Shown here one piece after another: positions 24,310 to 32,274 of a stretch of DNA of 64,000 nt. The position numbers were made by a program, and so were the translations under genes. The DNA comes from an uncultured Mediterraneibacter sp. (GTDB taxonomy: Bacteria > Bacillota > Clostridia > Lachnospirales > Lachnospiraceae): contig CALWLJ010000001.1 in NCBI GenBank assembly GCA_944381495.1, forward strand, positions 170,042-234,041, given 5' to 3'. The notes under the pieces were generated by a model. It was not told where the DNA came from. It was given only the letters and a program-made list of their open reading frames with translations, and made no database searches. Every line of letters begins with the position of its first letter. The stretch's first letter is position 1.

Positions 24310-24391
24310 ACAACAGTTGTGAAAAGAAGAGCGATGGTCCTCTGGCACGAATATGTGTTAAGAACGTCAAATATGAAGGAGGTCACACAAA

Positions 24392-24739
24392 ATGAATGAA
24401 ATAATCAAGAAGATTGAGGCTGAGCAGCTCAAAGAAAATGCTCCGGTATTCAACGTAGGTGATACGGTAAGAGTACACGCAAAGATCAAAGAGGGAAACC
24501 GCGAGAGGATCCAGGTTTTCGAAGGAACTGTTCTTAAGAAACAGGGCGGCGGAGCAAGAGAGACATTTACAGTAAGAAAGACATCCAACGGAATCGGAGT
24601 TGAGAAAACATGGCCGCTTCACTCTCCTCATGTTGAGAAGGTGGAAGTTGTCCGCAGAGGTAAGGTAAGAAGAGCAAAACTGAACTACCTGAGAAAACGC
24701 GTTGGAAAAGCTGCAAAGGTAAAAGAGTTAGTAAAATAG
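24392..24739 (+). CDS. rplS: 50S ribosomal protein L19
   Basis: 115 residues, beginning [20 protein letters not shown]; conserved [22 protein letters not shown] and the basic C-terminus [20 protein letters not shown]. It sits at the interface of the two subunits. AAGGAGG 11 nt before ATG. It has its own promoter and terminator. Confidence 0.97.
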   Translation: MNEIIKKIEAEQLKENAPVFNVGDTVRVHAKIKEGNRERIQVFEGTVLKKQGGGARETFTVRKTSNGIGVEKTWPLHSPHVEKVEVVRRGKVRRAKLNYLRKRVGKAAKVKELVK

Positions 24740-24749
24740 TAACGATGAG

Positions 24750-24786
24750 AGAGGGACAATTACAGAACTGTAGTTTGTCCCTTTTC
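24750..24786 (+). terminator. Terminator of rplS
   Basis: AGGGACAA (24752-24759) pairs with TTGTCCCT (24775-24782), with extra pairing inside, followed by TTTCTG. Confidence 0.85.
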
Positions 24787-24857
24787 TGTTAAGGATAAAG
24801 CTGTCATTCTGACACTCGGCCGGGTGAGAAATGACAGATAAGTATCGGGGAGGCTAT

Positions 24858-25526
24858 ATGCAGGATTTAAATTTCCGAAGAAAGCGGAGAAGATCGTCAA
24901 ACAGGCCTGCAAAGCAGGGAAGAAAAACGTCGGGAACGAGAAAACTGAAGTTTGATGATGGAAGGGGAAAACTGCGTTTTGAAAGGCGTGTGCGTCCTGG
25001 TAAAGGTGCGGTAAGAGTGGCTGTTATCTGGCTTGTTCAGATAGTCCTTGTATGCGCGGCTGCTTTTTTCCTTGTCTTTTTGTTTGGATACCGGGTCAGC
25101 AATGCGGGCGATTCGATGAGTCCGGCGCTTGGCAACGGGGATGTTGTCCTGGTCAATCGTCTGATCTATAAGTTTAAGTCGCCGTCCAGGGGAGATATTA
25201 TTGTTTTTCGAGAGAGTGACAATACCCATTATTCGATCAAGAGAGTAGCGGGACTTCCGGGAGAAACAGTACAGATTGTGGACGGAAGTCTCTGTATTAA
25301 CGGGGAGCCTGTTACAGATCAGATTTATGTATCTGACATTGAATACGCAGGTGTCGCGTCCGAGCCGGTAGAGCTTGGAAAGGATGAGTTTTTTGTGATT
25401 GGCGATAATGATACGTCTAGCGACGACAGCAGGATCGCTGATATTGGAAATGTACAGAGGGATGAGATTTTCGGAGAAGCCTGGTTTGTGGCGGACTCGA
25501 AGGATAATTTTGGATTTATTGACTGA
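24858..25526 (+). CDS. lepB: Type I signal peptidase with a very basic cytoplasmic extension
   Basis: 222 residues from ATG 24858, with GGGGAGG 4 nt upstream (ATG 24831 is the alternative). About 50 N-terminal residues are crowded with Arg and Lys (NFRRKRRRSSNRPAKQGRK), longer than usual, before a single membrane helix. The outer domain has the catalytic serine in GDSMSPALGNGD and the lysine base in YSIKRVAGLPGE, with the GDND box near the end. It removes signal peptides of exported proteins. A second signal peptidase gene lies 0.9 kb downstream; the pair flanks rbgA. Confidence 0.92.
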   Translation: MQDLNFRRKRRRSSNRPAKQGRKTSGTRKLKFDDGRGKLRFERRVRPGKGAVRVAVIWLVQIVLVCAAAFFLVFLFGYRVSNAGDSMSPALGNGDVVLVNRLIYKFKSPSRGDIIVFRESDNTHYSIKRVAGLPGETVQIVDGSLCINGEPVTDQIYVSDIEYAGVASEPVELGKDEFFVIGDNDTSSDDSRIADIGNVQRDEIFGEAWFVADSKDNFGFID

Positions 25527-25572
25527 TCAAGACCGGCGGATGACATGCCGGAAATGACTGGAGGGAGAGAAT

Positions 25573-26457
25573 ATGCATTTTCAGTGGTATCCGGGACATA
25601 TGACAAAGGCCCGGCGGATGATGCAGGAAAACATAAAACTGATCGATCTTATCATAGAACTTGTAGATGCCCGGATTCCGGTGAGCAGCCGGAACCCGGA
25701 CATTGACGAACTGGGGAAAAATAAGGCAAGGCTGATCCTGCTCAATAAAGCGGATCTGGCAGAGGAAAAAGCAAATGACATATGGGTGGAATATTTTAAG
25801 AAAAAGGGGTATTCTGCAGTAAAGGTAAACTCCAGAAAGGGAGGCGGGATCAAATCTATTCAGGGTGTGATCCAGGAAGCCTGCAGGGAAAAGATGGAGC
25901 GTGACCGGAAAAGAGGAATTCTGAACCGTCCTGTACGTGCCATGGTGGTGGGAATCCCAAATGTGGGAAAATCTACTTTTATCAATTCTATGGCAGGAAA
26001 GGCCTGTGCGAAGACAGGAAACAAACCAGGCGTGACAAAAGGAAAGCAGTGGATCCGGCTGAACAAGAATGTGGAACTTCTGGACACCCCCGGTATTCTG
26101 TGGCCCAAGTTTGAAGATCAGCAGGTGGGACTTAAGCTTGCATTTATCGGATCTATCAAGGATGAGATTCTGCAGACAGAGGAACTTTCAGCAGAACTGA
26201 TCCGGGTACTGGACAGCCGTTATCCCGGAACGGTTGAGGATAAATATACGGTTCCTTTATCGGAAGATGCTTACGAGACACTGGGCAATATCGCCCGGAG
26301 CCGTCACTGTCTGGTAAGAGGAAGTGAACTGGATACGGAGAAAGCGGCTGGAATACTGCTGGATGACTTCCGGAACGGACGGCTTGGCAGAATTACTCTG
26401 GAGACGCCTGAGGATTTTGAAGCCGGGGCGGCAGGTCAGGAAGTGAGCGAAGAATGA
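25573..26457 (+). CDS. rbgA: Ribosome biogenesis GTPase RbgA (YlqF)
   Basis: 294 residues with the permuted GTPase motif order of this family: G4 LNKADLAEE first, then G1 GIPNVGKSTF and G3 LLDTPGILWP. It begins MHFQWYPGHMTKARRMM, the typical RbgA N-terminus. It acts in late assembly of the 50S subunit. The stop overlaps the start of the next gene by four bases (ATGA). Confidence 0.96.
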   Translation: MHFQWYPGHMTKARRMMQENIKLIDLIIELVDARIPVSSRNPDIDELGKNKARLILLNKADLAEEKANDIWVEYFKKKGYSAVKVNSRKGGGIKSIQGVIQEACREKMERDRKRGILNRPVRAMVVGIPNVGKSTFINSMAGKACAKTGNKPGVTKGKQWIRLNKNVELLDTPGILWPKFEDQQVGLKLAFIGSIKDEILQTEELSAELIRVLDSRYPGTVEDKYTVPLSEDAYETLGNIARSRHCLVRGSELDTEKAAGILLDDFRNGRLGRITLETPEDFEAGAAGQEVSEE

Positions 26458-26990
26458 AAAGCATCCTGAAAGAACTGATGGGATGGCTGCTCTACATTAT
26501 TCTGATTGTTGGTGCAGCTTATCTGATTGTTACTTTTGTGGGACAGAGAACGCAGGTCAGCGGCTCCTCCATGGAGACAACATTGTCAGACGGAGATCAG
26601 CTGATCGTGGACAAGATATCATACCGGTTCCGGGATCCGAAACGATATGATATTGTCGTGTTCCCATATCAGTATGAACCAAACACATTCTATATCAAAA
26701 GGATTATCGGGCTGCCCGGGGAGACGGTGCAGATTATTGACGGTTATGTCTACATAGACGGTGAGCAGCTGGACGAACACTATGGAAATGAACTTATGAA
26801 AGATCCGGGAATCGCTGCAGATCCGGTTACGCTCGGCGACGATGAATACTTCGTCCTGGGAGATAACAGGAATAACAGCAAGGACAGCCGGGCGGTCAAT
26901 GTGGGGCCGATTCACAGGAAGGACCTCCTGGGTCGGGCGTGGATCCGGATATGGCCGCTGGATTCGATGGGTATGATCCGGCATGAATAG
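26454..26990 (+). CDS. lepB: Type I signal peptidase, second copy
   Basis: 178 residues, standard form: short N-terminus, membrane helix (WLLYIILIVGAAYLIVTFVG), catalytic serine in SGSSMETTL, lysine in YIKRIIGLPGE, GDNRNNSKDSR box. It overlaps rbgA by 4 nt. It is shorter than the first copy and lacks its Arg-rich tail. The two may share the same substrates or divide them. Confidence 0.95.
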   Translation: MKSILKELMGWLLYIILIVGAAYLIVTFVGQRTQVSGSSMETTLSDGDQLIVDKISYRFRDPKRYDIVVFPYQYEPNTFYIKRIIGLPGETVQIIDGYVYIDGEQLDEHYGNELMKDPGIAADPVTLGDDEYFVLGDNRNNSKDSRAVNVGPIHRKDLLGRAWIRIWPLDSMGMIRHE

Positions 26991-27070
26991 AGAAGGGGTT
27001 TGTGCGGAAAACGGTGCTGCGGCGGTAAGTTCCAAATAGGTTGGACCGTTATAAGAGCAGGGAGAGCAGA

Positions 27071-27829
27071 ATGGGAAAAAGTATAGCACAGATTAGAGAA
27101 GAGTTTGAGCAGTCCGGCCAATCCGGATGGCAGGATCTGTATGAAAAATATGGCGCAGATGACAGAGCGGGGGTGAAGAAGCTGATTGCATCCTTTAGAA
27201 AACGGGAGGAGAAGCTTCAGGAAGAGCGACACCGTCTGTGGGAAATGAGCAGCTATGAACGGAAATACAGTGACTTTAAGCTCATCTGCGGAATTGATGA
27301 AGCAGGACGTGGCCCTCTGGCGGGGCCTGTGGTGGCGGGAGCTGTAATCCTGCCGAAAAGCTGTGAGATCCTTTATCTGAATGATTCAAAAAAGCTTTCC
27401 CCTGCCCGGAGAGAAGAACTCTATGATGAGATCATGGAGAAGGCAGCAGCGGTTGGAATCGGTATGATCGGACCTGCCAGGATTGATGAAATCAATATTC
27501 TTCAGGCTACTTATGAGGCTATGCGGAAAGCTATATCGCAGCTGGATCCTTCGCCGGATCTTCTGTTAAATGATGCGGTTACGATTCCAGATATTCCATT
27601 CCGGCAGGTGCCGATCATCAAAGGAGATGCCAAAAGTGTCTCCATTGCTGCGGCGAGTATTATAGCAAAGGTGACCAGGGACCGGCTGATGCTACAGTAT
27701 GACGAACTGTTTCCTGAGTATGGATTTGCGCGGCATAAGGGATACGGTTCAAAAGAGCATATTGATGCGATTCGGCGTCTTGGGCCGACGCTTATCCACA
27801 GAAAATCATTTATAAAGAATTTTGTCTGA
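27071..27829 (+). CDS. rnhB: Ribonuclease HII
   Basis: 252 residues from ATG 27071 (GGGAG 6 nt upstream). It cleaves RNA in RNA-DNA hybrids and removes single ribonucleotides. An N-terminal helical extension of about 70 residues is followed by the catalytic domain: CGIDEAGRGPLAGP with Asp and Glu, LNDSKKLS, DAVTIP and ITRDR-like KVTRDRLM, then GYGSKEH. The catalytic acidic residues are present. Confidence 0.96.
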   Translation: MGKSIAQIREEFEQSGQSGWQDLYEKYGADDRAGVKKLIASFRKREEKLQEERHRLWEMSSYERKYSDFKLICGIDEAGRGPLAGPVVAGAVILPKSCEILYLNDSKKLSPARREELYDEIMEKAAAVGIGMIGPARIDEINILQATYEAMRKAISQLDPSPDLLLNDAVTIPDIPFRQVPIIKGDAKSVSIAAASIIAKVTRDRLMLQYDELFPEYGFARHKGYGSKEHIDAIRRLGPTLIHRKSFIKNFV

Positions 27830-27833
27830 CCGG

Positions 27834-27863
27834 AATCCCCGCAGTCTGCTGCGGGGATTTTTG
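27834..27863 (+). terminator. Terminator of rnhB
   Basis: AATCCCCGCAG (27834-27844) with its exact complement (27849-27859), loop of four, TTTT tail. It ends the lepB-rbgA-lepB-rnhB unit. Confidence 0.9.
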
Positions 27864-27970
27864 TCAGACAGCCCAAGGGCGGATCTCGGTATTGCTCCGG
27901 ACAGGGGAAAGGGAGCTTCTCCTGCTGGCTGATAGAGCAGAGAGATAATTTCGGGAAGGAAATATAGAAA

Positions 27971-28324
27971 ATGAAGACAGATAACAGGCGTTCCACCGGC
28001 GCTGCATATGAAAAGGCGGCAGGATATTATCTGGAGCAGCTGGGATATGAGATACTGGAATACAATTACAGATGCCGGAGAGGAGAAATAGATATAGTTG
28101 CAAAGGATGGTGATTATCTGGTATTCTGTGAAGTGAAGTACCGTACCGATAGCCGGAAGGGCGGTCCGCTGGAAGCGGTAGGCACAAAAAAGCAGAATGT
28201 GATCTTTCGATGCGCTCTGTACTATCTGACGGAAAAGCATCTGGAAGAAGTGCCCTGCCGGTTTGACGTGATCGGCATAGAAGGCACCCGGATCACACAT
28301 ATTAAGGATGCATTTTCCGGGTAG
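27971..28324 (+). CDS. yraN: UPF0102 family nuclease-like protein YraN
   Basis: 117 residues. It resembles Holliday-junction-resolvase-type nucleases: GAAYEKAAGYYLEQLGYEILEYNYRCRRGEIDIVAKDG, where the E and the GEIDIV aspartate plus FCEVKYR are the PD-(D/E)XK active-site positions. The role is not established. A weak GGAAGGAAA site precedes ATG. It follows the rnhB terminator, so a separate promoter is expected; none is obvious. Confidence 0.93.
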   Translation: MKTDNRRSTGAAYEKAAGYYLEQLGYEILEYNYRCRRGEIDIVAKDGDYLVFCEVKYRTDSRKGGPLEAVGTKKQNVIFRCALYYLTEKHLEEVPCRFDVIGIEGTRITHIKDAFSG

Positions 28325-28362
28325 AGAAATACAAGTAAACGTATGAAATCAGGAGGAAAAAG

Positions 28363-29211
28363 ATGAGTCTTGGGCTAATGTACAAGGATAACAGACATAT
28401 TTTTAACGAAATCTGCGGAGAGACGCCTTATCTGGAATATCCTCTTTTCAGAAGTACCGGCATTGTGAAAAACGGGTTCTCCACCCGACTTGGCGGGGTG
28501 AGCAGAGGGTGCTGGTCTTCTCTGAATCTCAGTTTTGACCGGGGGGACGACCCGGAGGCAGTGAGGGAGAATTTCCGAAGGATTGGAGCTGCCATGGGAG
28601 TTCAGCCTGAAGACATGGTACTATCAAAACAGACCCACACGACAAATGTGCGTGTTATGACAGAACAGGATCGTGGAAAGGGGATCACCCGCGAACGAGA
28701 TTATACAGATGTAGACGGGATGATCACCAATGTGCCCGGGCTTTGTCTCGTTACATCATATGCAGACTGTGTTCCGTTGTATTTTGTGGATCCGGTAAAG
28801 AAAGCTATCGGCCTGAGTCATTCGGGATGGAGGGGAACTGTCGGAAAGATCGGAAAAGAAACTGTGCGGATGATGGAAACGGAATATGGCTCGGATCCGG
28901 CGGATATCCTGGCCGCTGTGGGGCCGTCCGTGTGCATGGACTGTTATGAAGTGAGCGAGGATGTGATTCGGAGATTCCAGGAAGCGTTTGACGAAGAATT
29001 CTGGCCGGAGCTGTTTTATAGAAAGCCTGAGGGCAAATATCAACTGGATCTGTGGAAGGCGAATGAAATAATTTTTCTTGAATCAGGGATCCTTCCGGAA
29101 CATATGGCAGTAACAAATGTATGTACTCACTGTAACAGCCGGATCCTTTACTCTCACAGATCCTCCGGCGACAGGAGAGGAAATCTGTGCGCATTTCTTG
29201 CATTAAAATAA
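28363..29211 (+). CDS. pgeF: Purine nucleoside phosphorylase, laccase-domain family (PgeF/YfiH)
   Basis: 282 residues; AGGAGG before ATG 28363. The zinc site residues are present: KQTHTT, YADCVPLYF and SHSGWRGTVGK. The N-terminal part has the GFSTRLGGVS signature. Members were long called polyphenol oxidases or laccases and include purine nucleoside phosphorylases and peptidoglycan-editing enzymes; which activity holds here is not decided by sequence. Confidence 0.92.
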   Translation: MSLGLMYKDNRHIFNEICGETPYLEYPLFRSTGIVKNGFSTRLGGVSRGCWSSLNLSFDRGDDPEAVRENFRRIGAAMGVQPEDMVLSKQTHTTNVRVMTEQDRGKGITRERDYTDVDGMITNVPGLCLVTSYADCVPLYFVDPVKKAIGLSHSGWRGTVGKIGKETVRMMETEYGSDPADILAAVGPSVCMDCYEVSEDVIRRFQEAFDEEFWPELFYRKPEGKYQLDLWKANEIIFLESGILPEHMAVTNVCTHCNSRILYSHRSSGDRRGNLCAFLALK

Positions 29212-29304
29212 TGCCGGGGACAAAGGATCATGGGTTTCAGGCATACATGAAATGAAGCATAATCTGCAGCATTATGAGAAAAGTAAAAGGAGAGGTGGAA
29301 TAAA

Positions 29305-30252
29305 ATGTTAAAGATGAATGGCTTAATCCGTATCATACCCCTCGCTGCTTCCACAGCAGGGACGGGTACGACTCAGCAGACGGTAAATGATGTGATTGAT
29401 TCCGCCACACAGGTGACCGCAGAAGCCGGTCAGGAGGTCAATCAGTTTGTAAAGTTTTTCCAGGACAATATCCCCAATATTATTGCCTTTGGCATCCGGG
29501 TTCTTCTGGCTCTTGTGTTTTTCTTTATTGGAGGCAAACTGATCGGCTGGCTCAGAAAGATTGTCAGGAGATCTATGGAGCGGGCCAATGCGGATACAGG
29601 AGTATGTCAGTTCGTTGATTCTATTCTAAAATTTGGTTTGTATGCACTCCTTGTTTTCATGATCGCCATCCGGTTTGGCGTGGAGTCCTCGTCGGTTGCT
29701 GCGTTGATCGCATCAGCAGGTGTTGCCATCGGTCTTGCTGTTCAGGGAAGTATCTCCAATTTTGCAGGAGGCATACTGATTCTGATACTGAAGCCATTTG
29801 TTGTGGGAGATTATATTGTAGTAAACGGGGAGAGCCTGGAAGGAACCGTGAAGGAGATTCAGATATTCTACACGAAGCTTGCCACCGTGGATAACCAGAG
29901 AGTTGTTGTGCCGAACAGTATCCTGACAGAAAACAGTCTGACAAACGTGACGGCAAGACCGGAGCGCCAGCTGGATCTCAAAGTAGGAATTTCCTATGAT
30001 TCAGATCTGAAAAAGGCAAAGAGTCTGATCGAAAATATGCTTCATACAGATGAACATATCATCCAGGATGAAGAAATAAAAGTTTTTGTGGACTCCCTTG
30101 CCGACAGTGCTGTTGTGATCGGTCTTCGTGCGTGGGTATCAACGGACCAGTACTGGGCGACCAGATGGAAACTGCTGGAACAGATCAAGCTGACTTTTGA
30201 TGAGGAGGGCATCGAGATCCCTTATAATCAGCTTACCGTACACATGAAATAA
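29305..30252 (+). CDS. mscS: Small-conductance mechanosensitive channel MscS
   Basis: 315 residues. About 60 N-terminal residues with an STAGTGTTQQT stretch precede the membrane part. The pore helix region is recognised in VAALIASAGVAIGLAVQGSISNFAGG, followed by the cytoplasmic beta domain (KPFVVGDYIVVNG, VVVPNSILTENSLTNVT) and the C-terminal domain. It opens on membrane stretch to release solutes in hypo-osmotic shock. GGAGAGGTGG precedes ATG 29305; the first half of the N-terminus could be a short extra helix or cytosolic tail. Confidence 0.93.
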   Translation: MLKMNGLIRIIPLAASTAGTGTTQQTVNDVIDSATQVTAEAGQEVNQFVKFFQDNIPNIIAFGIRVLLALVFFFIGGKLIGWLRKIVRRSMERANADTGVCQFVDSILKFGLYALLVFMIAIRFGVESSSVAALIASAGVAIGLAVQGSISNFAGGILILILKPFVVGDYIVVNGESLEGTVKEIQIFYTKLATVDNQRVVVPNSILTENSLTNVTARPERQLDLKVGISYDSDLKKAKSLIENMLHTDEHIIQDEEIKVFVDSLADSAVVIGLRAWVSTDQYWATRWKLLEQIKLTFDEEGIEIPYNQLTVHMK

Positions 30253-30258
30253 CCGGGA

Positions 30259-30744
30259 TTATTCTTCTTCGAATTCAATCCCTTTCTGAGCGAGGAACTT
30301 TCTGGCCATATCATCCCATGCATGTTCCAGAGAACGGTCCATGGAAAATGACTTAAATGAGGTACCGGTCACACAGGTCAGGCGGGTCCCGTCAAAACGG
30401 ATATTCAGATAGAGCCCCTGTACGCTTTCCGGAACAATGGACGGGGTGCTCTTCTGGATCGTCCGTTCTATATTCTGCCGTGAGAGACTGAAAACAAAGC
30501 GAAAGCTCAGAGGTGTTTTCTTTCCACGAATGAGAAAATAACAGTAATCTTTTACCGCTTTCCAATAAGAGTATTCTTCCGTTTCTTCGTCAGTATCAAA
30601 AAAAGCTTTATGAATGGATCCATCGATTGAAAATGTGTTAAAGGTGATGATTTCTCCTTCGATAAACCAGAAATTATCAAAGGTTTCTGAACGGAGAAGC
30701 TGTGACATGAATTTTTTTACATTCGTCAGAGTGAGTGCTATCAT
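30259..30744 (-). CDS. DUF5721-like protein, function unknown
   Basis: 161 residues from ATG 30744, with GGAGG upstream on the minus strand (the frame is open ten more codons without a site). It starts MIALTLTNVKKFMSQLLRSETFDNF and continues with FIEGEIITFNTFSIDG. I recall this opening from the DUF5721 family in Lachnospiraceae. A soluble mixed alpha/beta protein with no catalytic motif I can name. It converges on mscS; the two stops are only 6 nt apart. Confidence 0.75.
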   Translation of the reverse strand: MIALTLTNVKKFMSQLLRSETFDNFWFIEGEIITFNTFSIDGSIHKAFFDTDEETEEYSYWKAVKDYCYFLIRGKKTPLSFRFVFSLSRQNIERTIQKSTPSIVPESVQGLYLNIRFDGTRLTCVTGTSFKSFSMDRSLEHAWDDMARKFLAQKGIEFEEE

Positions 30745-30843
30745 AGTAAAAACCTCCGGAATCTTTCTTGCCATACTGCCTTTACAGGCTGACAGAGAGG
30801 ATCAGTATCCAGACCATTGTAGCACAAAACACGCCGGCCGTCA

Positions 30844-30872
30844 TTGACTTTTACGTGTAAAAAAAGTATTAT
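30844..30872 (+). promoter_or_regulatory. Promoter for a probably leaderless transcript
   Basis: TTGACT (30844-30849), 17-nt spacer, TATTAT (30867-30872). The start codon of the next gene is at 30882, so transcription should start within about 3 nt of the ATG. Confidence 0.7.
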
Positions 30873-30881
30873 AAATTTATT

Positions 30882-31637
30882 ATGAAGAAACTGAATCGAA
30901 AGAGAAAAAGAAGGATAATCATATACATTCTGTTTATTATTCTGGTGCTTCTTGTTGTTTTTGCCGTGCGTATGGTCCGTCGGCTTACTTCTCCCGGAGT
31001 GGATACTTCTGCCGGTATAGAATATATGAAAAATGCCGAAGCAGACGATATTACTTCCATTGAACAGAAGATCAGCCAGCTGGAATCTCAGGAGAACAGC
31101 GGAGAGGATACCCGGAATGCAAAGGACAAGTTTGCCGGTACGGTTGTGATGGGAGATTCTGTGACTGCAGGATTTACAGACTATGACGTGCTTAACGCAT
31201 CAAGCGTAGTATCCAGAATCGGTGCGCCGCTGGATGATCTGGATGAACAGGTTGAGCAGGTAAAAGGACTTGCGCCCCGGATTATTTTTCTTGCGCTTGG
31301 CAGGGACGATATTCTCGCGGGAGATGACGACACGGAAACATTTGTGGAAAAATATACTTCACTGGTGGAAACATTGAAGAAAGAAGTACCGGATGCACAT
31401 ATTTTTGTAAACTCCTTATTTCCGGCTCTGGATTCTGCGGACAGCAGTGCGTCAGCCATTCAGAATCTGTCCTCTTATAATGAAGCGCTTGAGCAGATCT
31501 GCGACAGACAGCAGATTGGCTTTATTGACGAAACGGGAATCCTTGATGAAAAATATTATGAAGAAGACGGCGTCCATTTTACGGAAGAGTTTTATTCCGT
31601 CTGGGCGGATTATATGGCGGAGGTGGCTGCGTTATGA
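30882..31637 (+). CDS. Membrane-anchored SGNH/GDSL hydrolase
   Basis: 251 residues. A basic start (MKKLNRKRKRRIII) leads into one membrane helix (YILFIILVLLVVFAV), then an outer domain with the block I serine VVMGDSVTAGF, LALGRDD (block III-like) and the final DGVHFTEEF with the catalytic His. Such enzymes de-esterify or transfer acyl groups on surface glycans. There is no ribosome site before ATG 30882 and the promoter lies directly upstream, so the mRNA may be leaderless. It overlaps the next gene by four bases (ATGA). With DUF4358, MBOAT and DHHW-type genes it forms an O-acylation operon. Confidence 0.85.
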   Translation: MKKLNRKRKRRIIIYILFIILVLLVVFAVRMVRRLTSPGVDTSAGIEYMKNAEADDITSIEQKISQLESQENSGEDTRNAKDKFAGTVVMGDSVTAGFTDYDVLNASSVVSRIGAPLDDLDEQVEQVKGLAPRIIFLALGRDDILAGDDDTETFVEKYTSLVETLKKEVPDAHIFVNSLFPALDSADSSASAIQNLSSYNEALEQICDRQQIGFIDETGILDEKYYEEDGVHFTEEFYSVWADYMAEVAAL

Positions 31638-32221
31638 CAGAGACGAAAAAGGAAACTGCCGATGCGGGACTTTCCGGTATGATACATGATGGCGGGGATT
31701 CATATTTATCCGGGAAAGAACCCCGGAATGGAAGTGCGGGACATAGTCATGCCGGCCTTTTCGGCCTGATGAGGTATGCTGCGGCAGTTCTGATCATCGT
31801 ATATATCGTGTTTCTTATGTTTCAGACAAGTGTCAGCAGCAGGTCTTTTGATACAGTAGCTTCAGCAGTGAAGGATTCCCTGGCTTCTTCGAATCTGGCA
31901 GAACGGGACGGACAGAGATTTAAACGGAATTTCGGACTGAACAGTGCTGATTTTGACGGTGTGCTGTATTATTCTTCGGAGTCTGTCATGTCTGCAGAGG
32001 AGGTTCTTCTCGTTAAAGTGAAAAGCGCCTCACAGATCCGGGCAGTGACCGAAGCAATCGAGGAGCGGATCGCTGCCAGAACAGACGCGTTTGAGGAATA
32101 TGCTCCGGATCAGGCGAAGATCCTGGAGGATGCGCAGTTGTCAGTGAGAGGCAGATTTGTTTTTTATGCTGCTTCACCGGATGGGGCAAAGTACCGGGAA
32201 GTATTTGACAGCAGTCTTTAA
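31634..32221 (+). CDS. DUF4358-like single-pass membrane protein
   Basis: 195 residues. A 40-residue hydrophilic tail precedes one membrane helix (YAAAVLIIVYIVFLMFQTSV), then an outer domain FDTVASAVKDSLASSNLAERDGQRFKRNFG, YYSSESVMSAEEVLLVKV and a helical RAVTEAIEERI. I place it in DUF4358 from the domain after the helix; this is from memory. The family often neighbours surface-polymer O-acylation genes. Its start overlaps the SGNH hydrolase gene. Molecular role unknown. Confidence 0.75.
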   Translation: MTETKKETADAGLSGMIHDGGDSYLSGKEPRNGSAGHSHAGLFGLMRYAAAVLIIVYIVFLMFQTSVSSRSFDTVASAVKDSLASSNLAERDGQRFKRNFGLNSADFDGVLYYSSESVMSAEEVLLVKVKSASQIRAVTEAIEERIAARTDAFEEYAPDQAKILEDAQLSVRGRFVFYAASPDGAKYREVFDSSL

Positions 32222-32274
32222 ACGGTATCATGTGAAGAGTCCGTTTAGAAAATCCACAGGAAGGAAAAGGGAGA

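Noticed and set aside
24310-24391. L19 leader riboregulator upstream of rplS
   Set aside because: Position fits, but I could not find the expected paired elements by eye; kept only as a possibility in the promoter entry.
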